Notes: generated by a model not told the origin, from the letters alone. A stretch of 21,480 nt of DNA from Piromyces finnis (GCA_002104945.1 MCFH01000172.1:1-21480); one strand, 5' to 3'; counted from the stretch's first letter, positions 1-8,234 are shown. A program made the numbers and translations.

Positions 1-4
1 AAAT

Positions 5-533
5 TGTAAAATATTCTATTAAGTTCAGGTTTGTATACACTAACAACTAACACATTATAAATTTATTTATTATTAAATTTATTTATTTATTAATTATATT
101 AAACTAACTAAACTAAACAACCGTTGATTACTTTACCGTGAAGGTATTTACCAGAGCCCTCACTAGGTAATCAATTATTAACTAATTAAATTAAAACTAA
201 TAATCTAAACTAACTATATAACTAAAACTATACGATTTTCCAACTATCGTTTCAATAGTTGAAAAATTTCTTTTTTATTTATACTTTTTAAATAAATTGA
301 ATAAATTCTAATATACATGTTTTAATATTATAATTTTACATTGTTTACATTTATACATTTATTAAAAGAAATTATTTGTATTAAACTATTTAAATTCAAT
401 TTATTTACTAAAATTTTCTAAACTTAAAATAAAGTTTTGATTTATTTACTATATGGTTGATTATATTTCAAACATATATTCAATTTATTTATTCAATTTT
501 GAGGCTTAGTTTATAAAAAAATTTTTATTATTA
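5..533 (-). mobile_element. Inverted, truncated LTR fragment of the A family
   Basis: Read on the minus strand this matches A's LTR from about position 602 to its 3' end, including the terminal CA (TG at 5-6 on the plus strand) and the 11-nt self-primer (reverse complement at 235-245). It lacks the 5' part of the LTR. Its small deletions relative to A's two LTRs, which differ from each other by one base over the shared part, show that it is not simply A's own LTR end copied faithfully. Confidence 0.75.
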
Positions 534-854
534 TTAATTTTCTATAGTGTGATAAAATAAAATTTTAAATTAAATAAATTTTAACCAATAAATATTTTAG
601 ATAATAAAAAATTTTTTTTATAAACTAAGCCTCAAAATTAGAAATAAATAAATTGAATATATGTTTGAAATATAATCAACCATATAGTAAATAAATCAAA
701 ACTTTATTTTAAGTTTAGAAAATTCTGTAGTAAATAAATTGAATTTAAATAGTTTAATACAAATAATTTCTTTTAATAAATGTATAAATGTAAACAATGT
801 AAAATTATAATATTAAAACATGTATATTAGAATTTATTCAATTTATTTAAAAAG

Positions 855-901
855 TATAAATAAAGAAAATTTTTCAACTATTGAAACGATAGTTGGAAAA
901 T
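855..901 (+). promoter_or_regulatory. Element A core promoter and inferred mRNA 5' end
   Basis: A TATA box (TATAAATAA, 855-863) lies 36 bp upstream of AGTTGGAAAAT (891-901), the 11-mer complementary to the primer-binding site. In Tf1 the self-primer is the first 11 nt of the mRNA, so transcription is inferred to start at 891. The same pair recurs in A's 3' LTR (11-mer at 18384-18394). Confidence 0.75.
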
Positions 902-960
902 CGTATAGTTTAGTTATATAGTTAGTTTAGATTATTAGTTTTAATTTAATTAGTTAATAA

Positions 961-1013
961 TTGATTACCTAGTGAGGGCTCTGGTGAAATAACCTTCACG
1001 GTAAAGTAATCAA
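961..1013 (+). promoter_or_regulatory. Predicted U5 stem in element A
   Basis: TTGATTAC (961-968) pairs with GTAATCAA (1006-1013). The enclosed segment has a second short stem (GTGAA with TTCAC) and the string ACCTAGTGAG at 967-976, close to ACCTAGCGAG in element B. It lies in the transcribed LTR between the self-primer and the primer-binding site. A role in shaping the primer complex is inference. Confidence 0.45.
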
Positions 1014-1143
1014 CGGTTGTTTTAGTTTAGTTTAGTTTAATATAATTTAATAAATAAATAAAGTTTAATAATAAATAAATTTATAACTAGTGTTAGTTTG
1101 ATTTAGTGTATACAAACCTGAACTTAGAATAGAATATTTTACA

Positions 1144-1154
1144 ATTTTCCAACT
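1144..1154 (+). other. Element A self-priming primer-binding site
   Basis: ATTTTCCAACT directly follows the LTR's terminal CA and is the exact reverse complement of AGTTGGAAAAT at 891-901. The next base pair does not match, so the complementarity is exactly 11 nt. There is no TGG start as expected for a tRNA primer. This is the Tf1/sushi arrangement. Confidence 0.85.
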
Positions 1155-1202
1155 TATTAGAATAGGAAGTTCACCTTTGTATACGAATAGTAATAGAAAA
1201 TA

Positions 1203-1238
<36 letters not shown>

Positions 1239-1633
1239 TATAGTGAGAATTTAATAATAGAATTAAATTCGGGGATTATATAAAATATTAATATTAAAAA
1301 AAAAAAAAAAAAAAAAAATTTTTTTGTTAGAAATTAATTTTAGTTAATTTCGGGGTATTTTATAATTATTTGGTATAGAATAATTTGTTGTTAAAATAGT
1401 TTAATAGTTAATAATCAATAAATAGTAATAATAAAAATATATTAGTTTGGTTAATAACTAGTTGTTAGTTTAGTAGTAGTAAATAATAAAAAGGTTAGTA
1501 TAGTATAATAATAAGGTTGTTAAATTATTTATTTAATATAAGAATAAAATAATTAGGAATAGTCAAGTTGAATAGTATAAATAATTGGGATATTAAATAT
1601 TGGTTGACTATTTGTTGTTTATTAAGTAGTAAT
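1144..1633 (+). other. Element A untranslated leader with two poly(A) tracts
   Basis: This is non-coding, AT-rich leader. It holds A26 at 1208-1233 and A23 at 1296-1318. From the inferred mRNA start (891) to 1633 I find no ATG on the plus strand. The Gag-Pol frame is open upstream to 1568 but without an ATG. Confidence 0.75.
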
Positions 1634-4600
1634 ATGAATACTAGATATAGAATGTTAGACAACCGTGACGATGGAATAGCTGGAGTCAGTGACGCGGGCT
1701 CTGAGGCGAGTTCCATGATGGACATTGAGGATGAGACTGGTAAAAGCGTTAACACCAGGGGAAGACTCATCCCAAAACCTCCAAGATTTTCAGGAAAAAG
1801 AAGTGAACTTCTTTACTTCCTGGCAAGATTGGAGAAATATTTCAAATATAACTTAGAAGAAGATGCTACCGACGCCTACAAGCTGGATATCTTGGGATGC
1901 TACCTGGAAGGAACCGCCGCCGAATGGTTTGCCGACTTAGAAAGAGAAGAAAGCCCCCTGTTGAACTCTTACGAAGACTTTATCGAGGCAATGAAGGCTC
2001 GCTACAAAACTTGCAACAGTGCCGATGTAGCCAATAGTCGACTTGCAAAATTGAAGTCAAGTCAATTCAAGAACGTCATGGACTACTGCGAAGAATTTGA
2101 AAAGATGGCTAGAGACTCGTCTTTTAACGATGAAGCGAAAATCCATTTCTTTATGGAAGGTTTACCAACTTCAGTCAAGGAAAAAGCTAAGCTCCTTTAC
2201 CCAAGAATTAGGAAGTTAACTGAGTTAATTAATGTCGTTGCTGCCAATATAGAATTAGAATGGAAAGTCTTTGGAAAAGATCCTATGGATGTCGACGGAA
2301 AGAAGAACCGAAGATATAACAGAGACTTAGGATCAAGGTACCTCTCTTATGGTGTAAAATATAGAAATTATGTAGACCAAGAAAACCCTACCACCTCAGC
2401 TAAGCCTAGAAAATGTTTCTTCTGCAAAAGGACTGGACATGTTAAAAAGGATTGTCCTCAACTTAAGGATAAGGTTATAAATAGACCAAAAGCATTCATG
2501 GCTACTACCGCTGGAAGAAGAATGTTAAATGTTTATGACATTCTATTACAAGTCAATAATGGAGTGTATCTTAAGGCTCTTGTGGATTCTGGTTCGGACT
2601 TAGACTTTTTGGATTGGAAAGCCGTGGACAAGTACAAGATCCCATTCCAAAGAATGTTTAAGGATAAGTTTGTTGAAGGTATAGGTGGTAATGGATTCTT
2701 GAAGTATGAAACAATTCCTTTAATCATGAACATCAAGAATCATAAAGAATCCATTCAATTCTACCTTACTGATCTTCCTTCTGGTATTTCTGTTATTTTG
2801 GGCAAGAATTGGTTAAGAAAACATGATCCTACAATTAGCTTCAAGGATCAAACTCTAGAATTTAAGTCCAAATTCTGTTCTTTAAATTGCTGTGCTACTC
2901 CAGAAGAAATGGAAAAAAGAAGCAAAGAAGAAGAGTTGTCCAAGGAAGAAGAAAGAAGAAAAGAGAAGGAACTAGTACAGGAAATACTCAATAATTATAA
3001 AAATAGTTTAAAAATTAGAGATAGTGAAATTAAAAATAAAGAAAATATAAAAATTATAGATAAAAATAAGAATTCATGTATTAAAAAGAAATGTAGTAAA
3101 AACTTAAAATTAAATAAAAAGAATGTTCAAAAGTATATTGTATGTAGTGTTATTTCAAATGAAGGAAATAAAGGTGAAGATGTTGAAGAAAGTGTTGTAG
3201 AAATTCCTGATGTATATAAGGAATTTGAAAGTGTATTTGATGAAGTTGAGTGTAATGAACTACCTCCACATCGAATATACGATTGTAAAATAAGATTGAA
3301 AGATAAAGATAACTTATTTTATGGTCCGTTATACCCTTTGACAGAAGAAGAAAGGAATACGTTAAAGGAGTATATTTCTGAAAATTTAGAAAAAGGATTT
3401 ATTAGACCGTCTACTTCACCTGCCGGAGCACCTGTGTTGTTCGTTAGGAAAAAGGATGGGACTTTAAGATTGTGTGTTGACTACCGAAGACTCAATGAAA
3501 ACACAATCAGGGATTCATATCCATTACCTCTCATATCTGAATTATTCGATAGATTAAGAGAAGCAAAAGTCTTTACTAAACTTGATCTCAAGTCTGCTTA
3601 TAATCTAGTTCGAATAAATGAAGGTGATGAATATAAAACTGCATTTAGGACAAGATTTGGTCACTTTGAATATCTTGTCATGCCGTTTGGGTTGAAAAAC
3701 GCTCCTGCAACTTTCCAACATTTTATCAATGATGTTCTCGGGGAATACTTGGATGAATTCGCTTTTTCTTATATTGATGATATTCTTATCTATTCGAAAA
3801 ACTTAGAAGAACATCGAAAGCACGTAAAGAAAGTTCTTCAAAGATTAAAAGAAAATGGCTTATATGCAAAACTTAGTAAATGCGAATTTGAAACTTCAGA
3901 AACTACTTTCTTAGGGCATGTTATCTCAGATAAAGGAATCTCTATGGATCCAAAGAAGGTTAAAGCTATTATGGAATGGCCTGTACCAACATCTGTTAAA
4001 GAAGTGCAATCATTTATCGGATTATGTAATTATTATAGAAGATTTATTCCAAACTTTGCTGGTATTGCTAAACCGTTACATAATCTAACAAAGAAAGATG
4101 TTAAATTTCATTGGTCAGAAGAATGTAATGAAGCTTTTTGTACTTTAAAGAAATTCTTTACCGAAGAACCAATTTTAATTCATGCTGATCCTGAATTACC
4201 TTTTGTGGTTGAGACAGATGCAAGTAATTTTGCAATTGGTGCTGTATTGTCTCAAAGGTTACCGAATAATAATGAACTTCATCCAATTTGTTATTATTCA
4301 AGGGGATTGACTAAATCGGAAAAGAATTATCCTATTTATGATAAGGAACTTTTGGCTGTTATTGAAGCTTTGAAACAATGGAGACACTACTTAGAAGGAG
4401 CTAAGCATCAATTTATGATCTATACGGATCATAAAAATCTTACCTTTCCTAGAAAGCCTGAACTATTGTCGCAAAGACAAATTCGCTGGAATTTGTTTTT
4501 GACCCGTTATGATTTCAAAATACAATATAGACCGGGTAAAGAAGGTGGAAAACCTGATGCTTTTTCAAGACGTCCTGATTATGAAGAAGATAAAAGTAAT

Positions 4601-6136
4601 AAAGAAGACGAAGAAGCCTATTCTTGCTTGACAGTTAAAGAAATCGAAGATACTTTATGTCTTGTGTCTATTCAAGGGAATCTTAAAGAAGATTTAATTA
4701 AAGAAATTAAAGAAGATGAAGAAATTAAGGAGTTAATAAATATTCTACAAGGAAAATCTACCGCAAGTAAGAAGTATAAGAAGTTAATGAAGAATTTTAA
4801 GTTAAGCGAAGAAGGAATTCTTTTGTATAAAAGTTTAATTTATGTACCAAAGAAAATGAGAGACATAATAATCTCAATGCATCATGACAATCCAATTCAT
4901 GGTCATTTTGGTATTATTAAAACAAAAGAATTAATTACAAGAAACTTTGTTTGGATAAACATGACTCAAGATATAGTTAAGTTTATTGCTTCTTGTAAAG
5001 TTTGTGGAGCTGCTAAGGTTGATCGTCATAGACCTTATGGACTTTTACAGCCGCTACCAACTCCTGAAAGACCGTGGTCTTCTGTTTCTATGGATTTTAT
5101 AACTGATTTGCCAAAGTCAAAGGAAAAAACAGTTATAATGGTTGTTGTGGATAGATTAACGAAGATGGCTCATTTTATTCCGTTTAGAATGATTCCGACT
5201 GCTCAAATTGCTGCTGATGTTTTCTTTAGAGAAGTTTTTCGTTTACACGGTCTACCTGATGAAATAATATCGGATCGAGGAACCCAGTTTACTTCAGAAT
5301 TTTGGCAAAGATTATGCACTTTGTTGAACATTAAGCACAATATTTCGAGTGCTCACCATCCTCAAACAGACGGGCAGACTGAACGTGTAAATAGTATATT
5401 AGAACAATTTCTTAGATGTTACATTAACAAAAGAAAAGATAACTGGATGAATCTTCTGCCTTATGCCGAATTTGCGTATAATAATACACTTCAGCAATCT
5501 ATAAATCAAACTCCATTCTTTGCAAATTATGGGCAAAATCCAAGATTTAATACCGATATTCCTGCTGATAGTGACAACAGAAGAGCTAACAGGCACGCCT
5601 CTCAGATGCAAGATAATATTAAATTTTTAAAGAAGAACTTAGAAAAAGCCAAAGAAAGATATAAGAAATACGCCGATTGTATTAGACTTATTGGACCTAA
5701 GTTAAAGGTTGGTGACTTAGTTTGGTTAAAGCGTCCTGACTTACTTCCTAAAGGACCTCCAAAATTAACAAATAAGAAACTTGGACCATTTAAGATTATT
5801 GAAAAAACAGGACCCATTTCTTATAAATTGGAACTACCAGAAAGTTTAAGATGTCATCCCGTTTTCCATATTTCGAACTTAGAACCTTATGTTGAAAGAG
5901 AAGTTGAAGTGAATGAATCAACTTCTAGAATTCCAAACATTGCTACCGATTCTGTTGAAGGAAGAATTCCATTGAAGATAGTTAGTGAAAAAGTTGTTAA
6001 TGGAATTAAGTACTACTTTATGGTTTGGAAAAACTTATTACCTTCAGAAAGTACATGGCTTAAAGAAGATGAAATCGATGACCCTCAATTGATCCAAGAA
6101 TACCTTAAATATAAGTCGCTCAGGGGCTCGACTTAA
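1634..6136 (+). CDS. Element A Gag-Pol polyprotein, intact
   Basis: A single 1500-residue frame encodes the capsid, zinc knuckle, protease, reverse transcriptase, RNase H, integrase and a C-terminal chromodomain-like segment. Visible motifs: CX2CX4HX4C knuckle at about 261-274; protease DSGS at about 318; a C-X3-C pair after the protease; a Lys/Asn-rich linker of about 70 residues before RT; RT YIDD at 713-716; RNase H TDASN and TDHKNL; integrase HHCC zinc finger from about 1083; catalytic D1154, D1214 and E1250, the last two with 35 residues between; GPF motif near 1380; then a chromodomain-like end (VWKN, STW) lacking the usual first aromatic. The start at 1634 is the first ATG after the inferred cap site and has A at -3. 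All catalytic residues are present, so it may be active. Gag and Pol share one frame as in Tf1, so the Gag:Pol ratio must be set after translation (inference). Confidence 0.93.
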   Translation: MNTRYRMLDNRDDGIAGVSDAGSEASSMMDIEDETGKSVNTRGRLIPKPPRFSGKRSELLYFLARLEKYFKYNLEEDATDAYKLDILGCYLEGTAAEWFADLEREESPLLNSYEDFIEAMKARYKTCNSADVANSRLAKLKSSQFKNVMDYCEEFEKMARDSSFNDEAKIHFFMEGLPTSVKEKAKLLYPRIRKLTELINVVAANIELEWKVFGKDPMDVDGKKNRRYNRDLGSRYLSYGVKYRNYVDQENPTTSAKPRKCFFCKRTGHVKKDCPQLKDKVINRPKAFMATTAGRRMLNVYDILLQVNNGVYLKALVDSGSDLDFLDWKAVDKYKIPFQRMFKDKFVEGIGGNGFLKYETIPLIMNIKNHKESIQFYLTDLPSGISVILGKNWLRKHDPTISFKDQTLEFKSKFCSLNCCATPEEMEKRSKEEELSKEEERRKEKELVQEILNNYKNSLKIRDSEIKNKENIKIIDKNKNSCIKKKCSKNLKLNKKNVQKYIVCSVISNEGNKGEDVEESVVEIPDVYKEFESVFDEVECNELPPHRIYDCKIRLKDKDNLFYGPLYPLTEEERNTLKEYISENLEKGFIRPSTSPAGAPVLFVRKKDGTLRLCVDYRRLNENTIRDSYPLPLISELFDRLREAKVFTKLDLKSAYNLVRINEGDEYKTAFRTRFGHFEYLVMPFGLKNAPATFQHFINDVLGEYLDEFAFSYIDDILIYSKNLEEHRKHVKKVLQRLKENGLYAKLSKCEFETSETTFLGHVISDKGISMDPKKVKAIMEWPVPTSVKEVQSFIGLCNYYRRFIPNFAGIAKPLHNLTKKDVKFHWSEECNEAFCTLKKFFTEEPILIHADPELPFVVETDASNFAIGAVLSQRLPNNNELHPICYYSRGLTKSEKNYPIYDKELLAVIEALKQWRHYLEGAKHQFMIYTDHKNLTFPRKPELLSQRQIRWNLFLTRYDFKIQYRPGKEGGKPDAFSRRPDYEEDKSNKEDEEAYSCLTVKEIEDTLCLVSIQGNLKEDLIKEIKEDEEIKELINILQGKSTASKKYKKLMKNFKLSEEGILLYKSLIYVPKKMRDIIISMHHDNPIHGHFGIIKTKELITRNFVWINMTQDIVKFIASCKVCGAAKVDRHRPYGLLQPLPTPERPWSSVSMDFITDLPKSKEKTVIMVVVDRLTKMAHFIPFRMIPTAQIAADVFFREVFRLHGLPDEIISDRGTQFTSEFWQRLCTLLNIKHNISSAHHPQTDGQTERVNSILEQFLRCYINKRKDNWMNLLPYAEFAYNNTLQQSINQTPFFANYGQNPRFNTDIPADSDNRRANRHASQMQDNIKFLKKNLEKAKERYKKYADCIRLIGPKLKVGDLVWLKRPDLLPKGPPKLTNKKLGPFKIIEKTGPISYKLELPESLRCHPVFHISNLEPYVEREVEVNESTSRIPNIATDSVEGRIPLKIVSEKVVNGIKYYFMVWKNLLPSESTWLKEDEIDDPQLIQEYLKYKSLRGST

Positions 6137-6145
6137 GAAGAGGGG
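6135..6145 (+). other. Element A polypurine tract
   Basis: AAGAAGAGGGG overlaps the Gag-Pol stop codon and ends 2 bp before the 3' LTR. It is the expected plus-strand primer. It is preceded by CTCGACTTA, also found before element D's tract. Confidence 0.75.
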
Positions 6146-6147
6146 CA

Positions 6148-6253
6148 TGTAAAATATTGTATTAATAGAATAATGTATTTAATACGTATTTAAAATAATG
6201 TATAATGTATTAAATTAATGTACCGTAAATTTCCATAAAATTTATATCACAAT
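6148..6253 (+). repeat. Element A 3' LTR, left part
   Basis: This begins TGTAAAATATTGTATT right after the polypurine tract and runs to B's insertion point. It continues at 17990. It has several ATG triplets, in contrast to the ATG-free transcribed leader. This part has no counterpart in the 5' LTR. Confidence 0.85.
6249..6253. repeat. Target-site duplication of element B, left
   Basis: ACAAT immediately precedes B's 5' LTR and recurs immediately after B's 3' LTR at 17985-17989. A 5-bp duplication is typical of Ty3/gypsy integrases. Confidence 0.9.
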
Positions 6254-6407
6254 TGTAATGAGGTATATCTAATGATAAGGGTTAGACTAGAAAATCATTA
6301 AGGTTAGATTAATGAAAATTTCATAATTATATTTTTATAACCAATCATTAAGTAATTAATTCACTTATCAAATTGTATTAAAAAAAAAAAAAAAAATAAT
6401 TTTCATG

Positions 6408-6455
6408 TATAAAGGAGAGAATAAGAAAGATAAAATAGTTCTTTAGTGTTTTTAT
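6408..6455 (+). promoter_or_regulatory. Element B core promoter and inferred mRNA 5' end
   Basis: TATAAAGG at 6408-6415 lies 37 bp upstream of AGTGTTTTTAT (6445-6455), the 11-mer complementary to the primer-binding site. Transcription is inferred to start at 6445. Confidence 0.75.
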
Positions 6456-6501
6456 TAATAATTAATAAAAATTAGTTTTTTTTTGTTTCGTCTTTAGTTT
6501 G

Positions 6502-6535
6502 ATAATACACTGACCTAGCGAGTTAGTCGTATTAT
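6502..6535 (+). promoter_or_regulatory. Predicted U5 hairpin in element B
   Basis: ATAATAC (6502-6508) pairs with GTATTAT (6529-6535). Directly inside, ACTGAC pairs with GTTAGT (one G-U pair), leaving a CTAGCGA loop and one bulged C. It lies in the transcribed LTR between self-primer and primer-binding site. Confidence 0.55.
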
Positions 6536-6628
6536 AATAATAAATTTAATAAATAAACATTATTAAAAAAAATACATATATTTGATACATTAGAGTGTGT
6601 GTGTTTATTATTATAATATTTCGTTACA

Positions 6629-6639
6629 ATAAAAACACT
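6629..6639 (+). other. Element B self-priming primer-binding site
   Basis: ATAAAAACACT starts at the first base after the 5' LTR and is the exact reverse complement of 6445-6455. Pairing stops after 11 nt. The leader from 6445 to 6697 has no ATG. Confidence 0.85.
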
Positions 6640-6697
6640 CTAAGAAAAAGATCGCTACCTCAGTGCCTCGTTTATTTGCTTACTTCTAATTTTTTTT

Positions 6698-7264
6698 ATG
6701 GATAACTCTGCTGATTTGAAGAACGGTTTTGATGGCAACCGTCGCTACCTGAAGGGATTCTTAGCCAAAATGGACATGATCTTTATGATCCATCCTGAAA
6801 TAGGAAGGGACGATGGGGAAAAGGTCTTCTACGTCGTTAGTCGCCTCTACGGGGATGCAATGAATTGGGCTGCTACCTTGATTAACAACCATGATCCTTG
6901 CTTACAGGATTATGGCGCCTTTGTTGGAAAGCTGAAGGCTGCTTTTGGTTTTCAGGATATGGTCTATACTGCCAACCAAAAGCTCAAGAAGATCAAACAA
7001 CATGGCCTATCCAATACTCAAGAGTATATCAAGGAATTTAACTACTATGCTGATGAATCCACTTGGAATGAACAAGCCAAGATGGATGCTTTTGTTGATG
7101 GGTTGGACGATAGAATCGCCACCCATATCCTTCAGATGTTTCCTGGCCCTTCTACCTTGATAAACTTACAAACAATAGCCAGTCGTATAGGAAGTAGATT
7201 GGCATGCCACCAAGAGGAAATAAACAGAAGATCCAATAGAAGTTTCCGTTCTAAACAAAGCTTC
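6698..7264 (+). pseudogene. Element B gag, 5' part (capsid), cut by element D
   Basis: 189 codons of Gag start at the first ATG after the inferred mRNA start and end exactly at a codon boundary where D inserted. The product resembles the Ty3-type capsid: conserved aromatic and hydrophobic positions (FLAKMD, YGAFVGKLKAAFG, QEYIKEFNYYA, MDAFVDGL) seen in the same order in A and D. In the present arrangement translation would run 13 codons into D's LTR and stop at 7306. The remainder of the gene resumes at 13540 in the same frame. Base composition is less AT-rich than in A and D. Confidence 0.9.
7260..7264. repeat. Target-site duplication of element D, left
   Basis: GCTTC directly precedes D's 5' LTR and recurs directly after its 3' LTR at 13535-13539. 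Confidence 0.93.
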
Positions 7265-7267
7265 TGT

Positions 7268-7338
7268 AAAGATATCAAACGCCTCTGTTTGATATCTTTA
7301 ATGTAACTTAAGCCACAAGTATTATTGTTTAAGTTACA
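7268..7338 (+). promoter_or_regulatory. Two perfect hairpins at the start of element D's U3
   Basis: AAAGATATCAAAC (7268-7280) pairs over a 6-nt GCCTCT loop with its complement at 7287-7299. A second stem, TGTAACTTAA (7302-7311) with TTAAGTTACA (7329-7338), follows 2 nt later. Both are repeated in the 3' LTR, where they would sit in the mRNA just after the polypurine tract. Their function is unknown. Confidence 0.6.
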
Positions 7339-7700
7339 CAAATTATATTCAGAAAAAGAAAATGAGACATAATTTATTTATTAATAATTAAAGTTTAAAA
7401 CAAAATAAATTATTAATTTATTTTTAATGTTTAACAAGTAAATTAATATTCTCAATTTAAATCCCTAGTTTTAGTATTGTTTTTTCATAGAAATAAATAA
7501 ATAATAAATGATTAATATATCAATAATACATGGGCACATATTCAAATTGAATAGTACTTAATTTGAATTGCCAATTGTATTTTACTAAAAATAGTTATAG
7601 TTTAAATATTTATTAATAATTAAGATTTTAGTGTAGATTTTAAATAATAATATATAAGAAATAAATAGTTATAATATAATATAAATGTATTTAGGAAAAA

Positions 7701-7746
7701 TATAAATAGAAGATATTTTTCATCATTTTATCGATGTAATTGTTAT
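7701..7746 (+). promoter_or_regulatory. Element D core promoter and inferred mRNA 5' end
   Basis: TATAAATA at 7701-7708 lies 35 bp upstream of GTAATTGTTAT (7736-7746), the self-primer 11-mer. The inferred start at 7736 falls on the G of an ATG (7734-7736), so that ATG is excluded from the mRNA. Confidence 0.75.
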
Positions 7747-7826
7747 TAATAAAATTTCTATTATAATAAAAGATATTTTTAATAAAACAATTTTTTATTT
7801 TATTTTAAATTTTGTGTTATTGTAAT

Positions 7827-7850
7827 AGAATAGATATCCTAATCTATTCT
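7827..7850 (+). promoter_or_regulatory. Predicted U5 hairpin in element D
   Basis: AGAATAGAT (7827-7835) pairs with ATCTATTCT (7842-7850) over a 6-nt loop. It ends 19 bp before the LTR end and is placed like the U5 stems in A and B. Confidence 0.5.
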
Positions 7851-7869
7851 TTCAGTGTTCAACATTACA

Positions 7870-7880
7870 ATAACAATTAC
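7870..7880 (+). other. Element D self-priming primer-binding site
   Basis: ATAACAATTAC starts at the first base after the 5' LTR and is the exact reverse complement of 7736-7746. Pairing ends after 11 nt. Confidence 0.85.
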
Positions 7881-8198
7881 CCAACGAAGATAGAGAATAC
7901 GTTAGGGTATCTACCGCCGGGTACAAAAAGCAAGAAAGAACTTTAACTACTGGTTAGAATTGGAAACTACCGCCGAATAAGAAGAAAGAAGAAATTTTGA
8001 CTACTGGTTAGAATTGGAAACTACCGCCGAATAAGAAGAAAGAAGAAATTTTGACTACTGGTTAGAATTAGAAACTACCACCGAGTGCAAGAAGAAAGAA
8101 GAATTAACCAATATTAATTAGTAATACAAAACTTGTTCGACACTGCTTTGCAGAACGCGTTTGAATAACTTTTGTATTAGGATAATTTGTAGTAGTGT

Positions 8199-8234
<36 letters not shown>

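Larger units (their letters stand above)
551..1143 (+). repeat. Element A 5' LTR, 5'-truncated
   Basis: Bases 551-1143 match 18044-18637 of A's 3' LTR with one T indel. The 3' end is fixed by the CA at 1142-1143 and by the complementary 11-mer that follows directly. Upstream of 551 the sequence diverges into 17 unmatched bases and the inverted arm, so the start of U3 is missing. Confidence 0.9.
1..1147. repeat. Large imperfect palindrome (inverted LTR arms)
   Basis: The left arm (1 to about 533) is the reverse complement of the right arm (about 602-1147), around an unpaired centre of about 67 bp. The arms differ at roughly ten places, nearly all 1-3 nt gaps concentrated in the left arm. The right arm is the 3' part of element A's 5' LTR. 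The symmetry continues past the LTR end: bases 1-4 mirror the first four bases of A's primer-binding region. This fits a second copy in opposite orientation lying off the window, or a fold-back artefact at a contig end. Confidence 0.9.
6254..6628 (+). repeat. Element B 5' LTR
   Basis: Starts TGTAATGAGG and ends CGTTACA. It matches 17611-17984 throughout apart from an A17/A16, a T9/T8 and an A8/A9 run. Its ends are fixed by the target duplication on the left and the self-primer complement on the right. Confidence 0.95.
7265..7869 (+). repeat. Element D 5' LTR
   Basis: Starts TGTAAAGATATC and ends CAACATTACA. It has the same length as 12930-13534 and I found no mismatch. U3 is 7265-7735 and R-U5 is 7736-7869 if the mRNA starts at the self-primer. 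Confidence 0.95.

Noticed and set aside
5-1143. The whole palindrome as one complete LTR with long inverted ends (TG...CA)
   Set aside because: A's 3' LTR begins with a different sequence (6148) and has no inverted arm, and an element's two LTRs should match.
1144-1160. tRNA-primed primer-binding sites
   Set aside because: None of the three sites begins with TGG; all match the element's own LTR exactly over 11 nt.
1208-1318. Poly(A) tracts as tails of processed pseudogenes or LINEs
   Set aside because: No upstream coding remnant or flanking duplication; they lie inside a retrotransposon leader.
1568-1633. Start of element A's Gag-Pol at 1568
   Set aside because: The triplet is TTG; the first ATG in frame is 1634. 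The same applies to 8301 (TTG) against 8343 in element D.
7909-8100. CRISPR-like array
   Set aside because: Head-to-tail 54-bp units without variable spacers, inside a retrotransposon leader.
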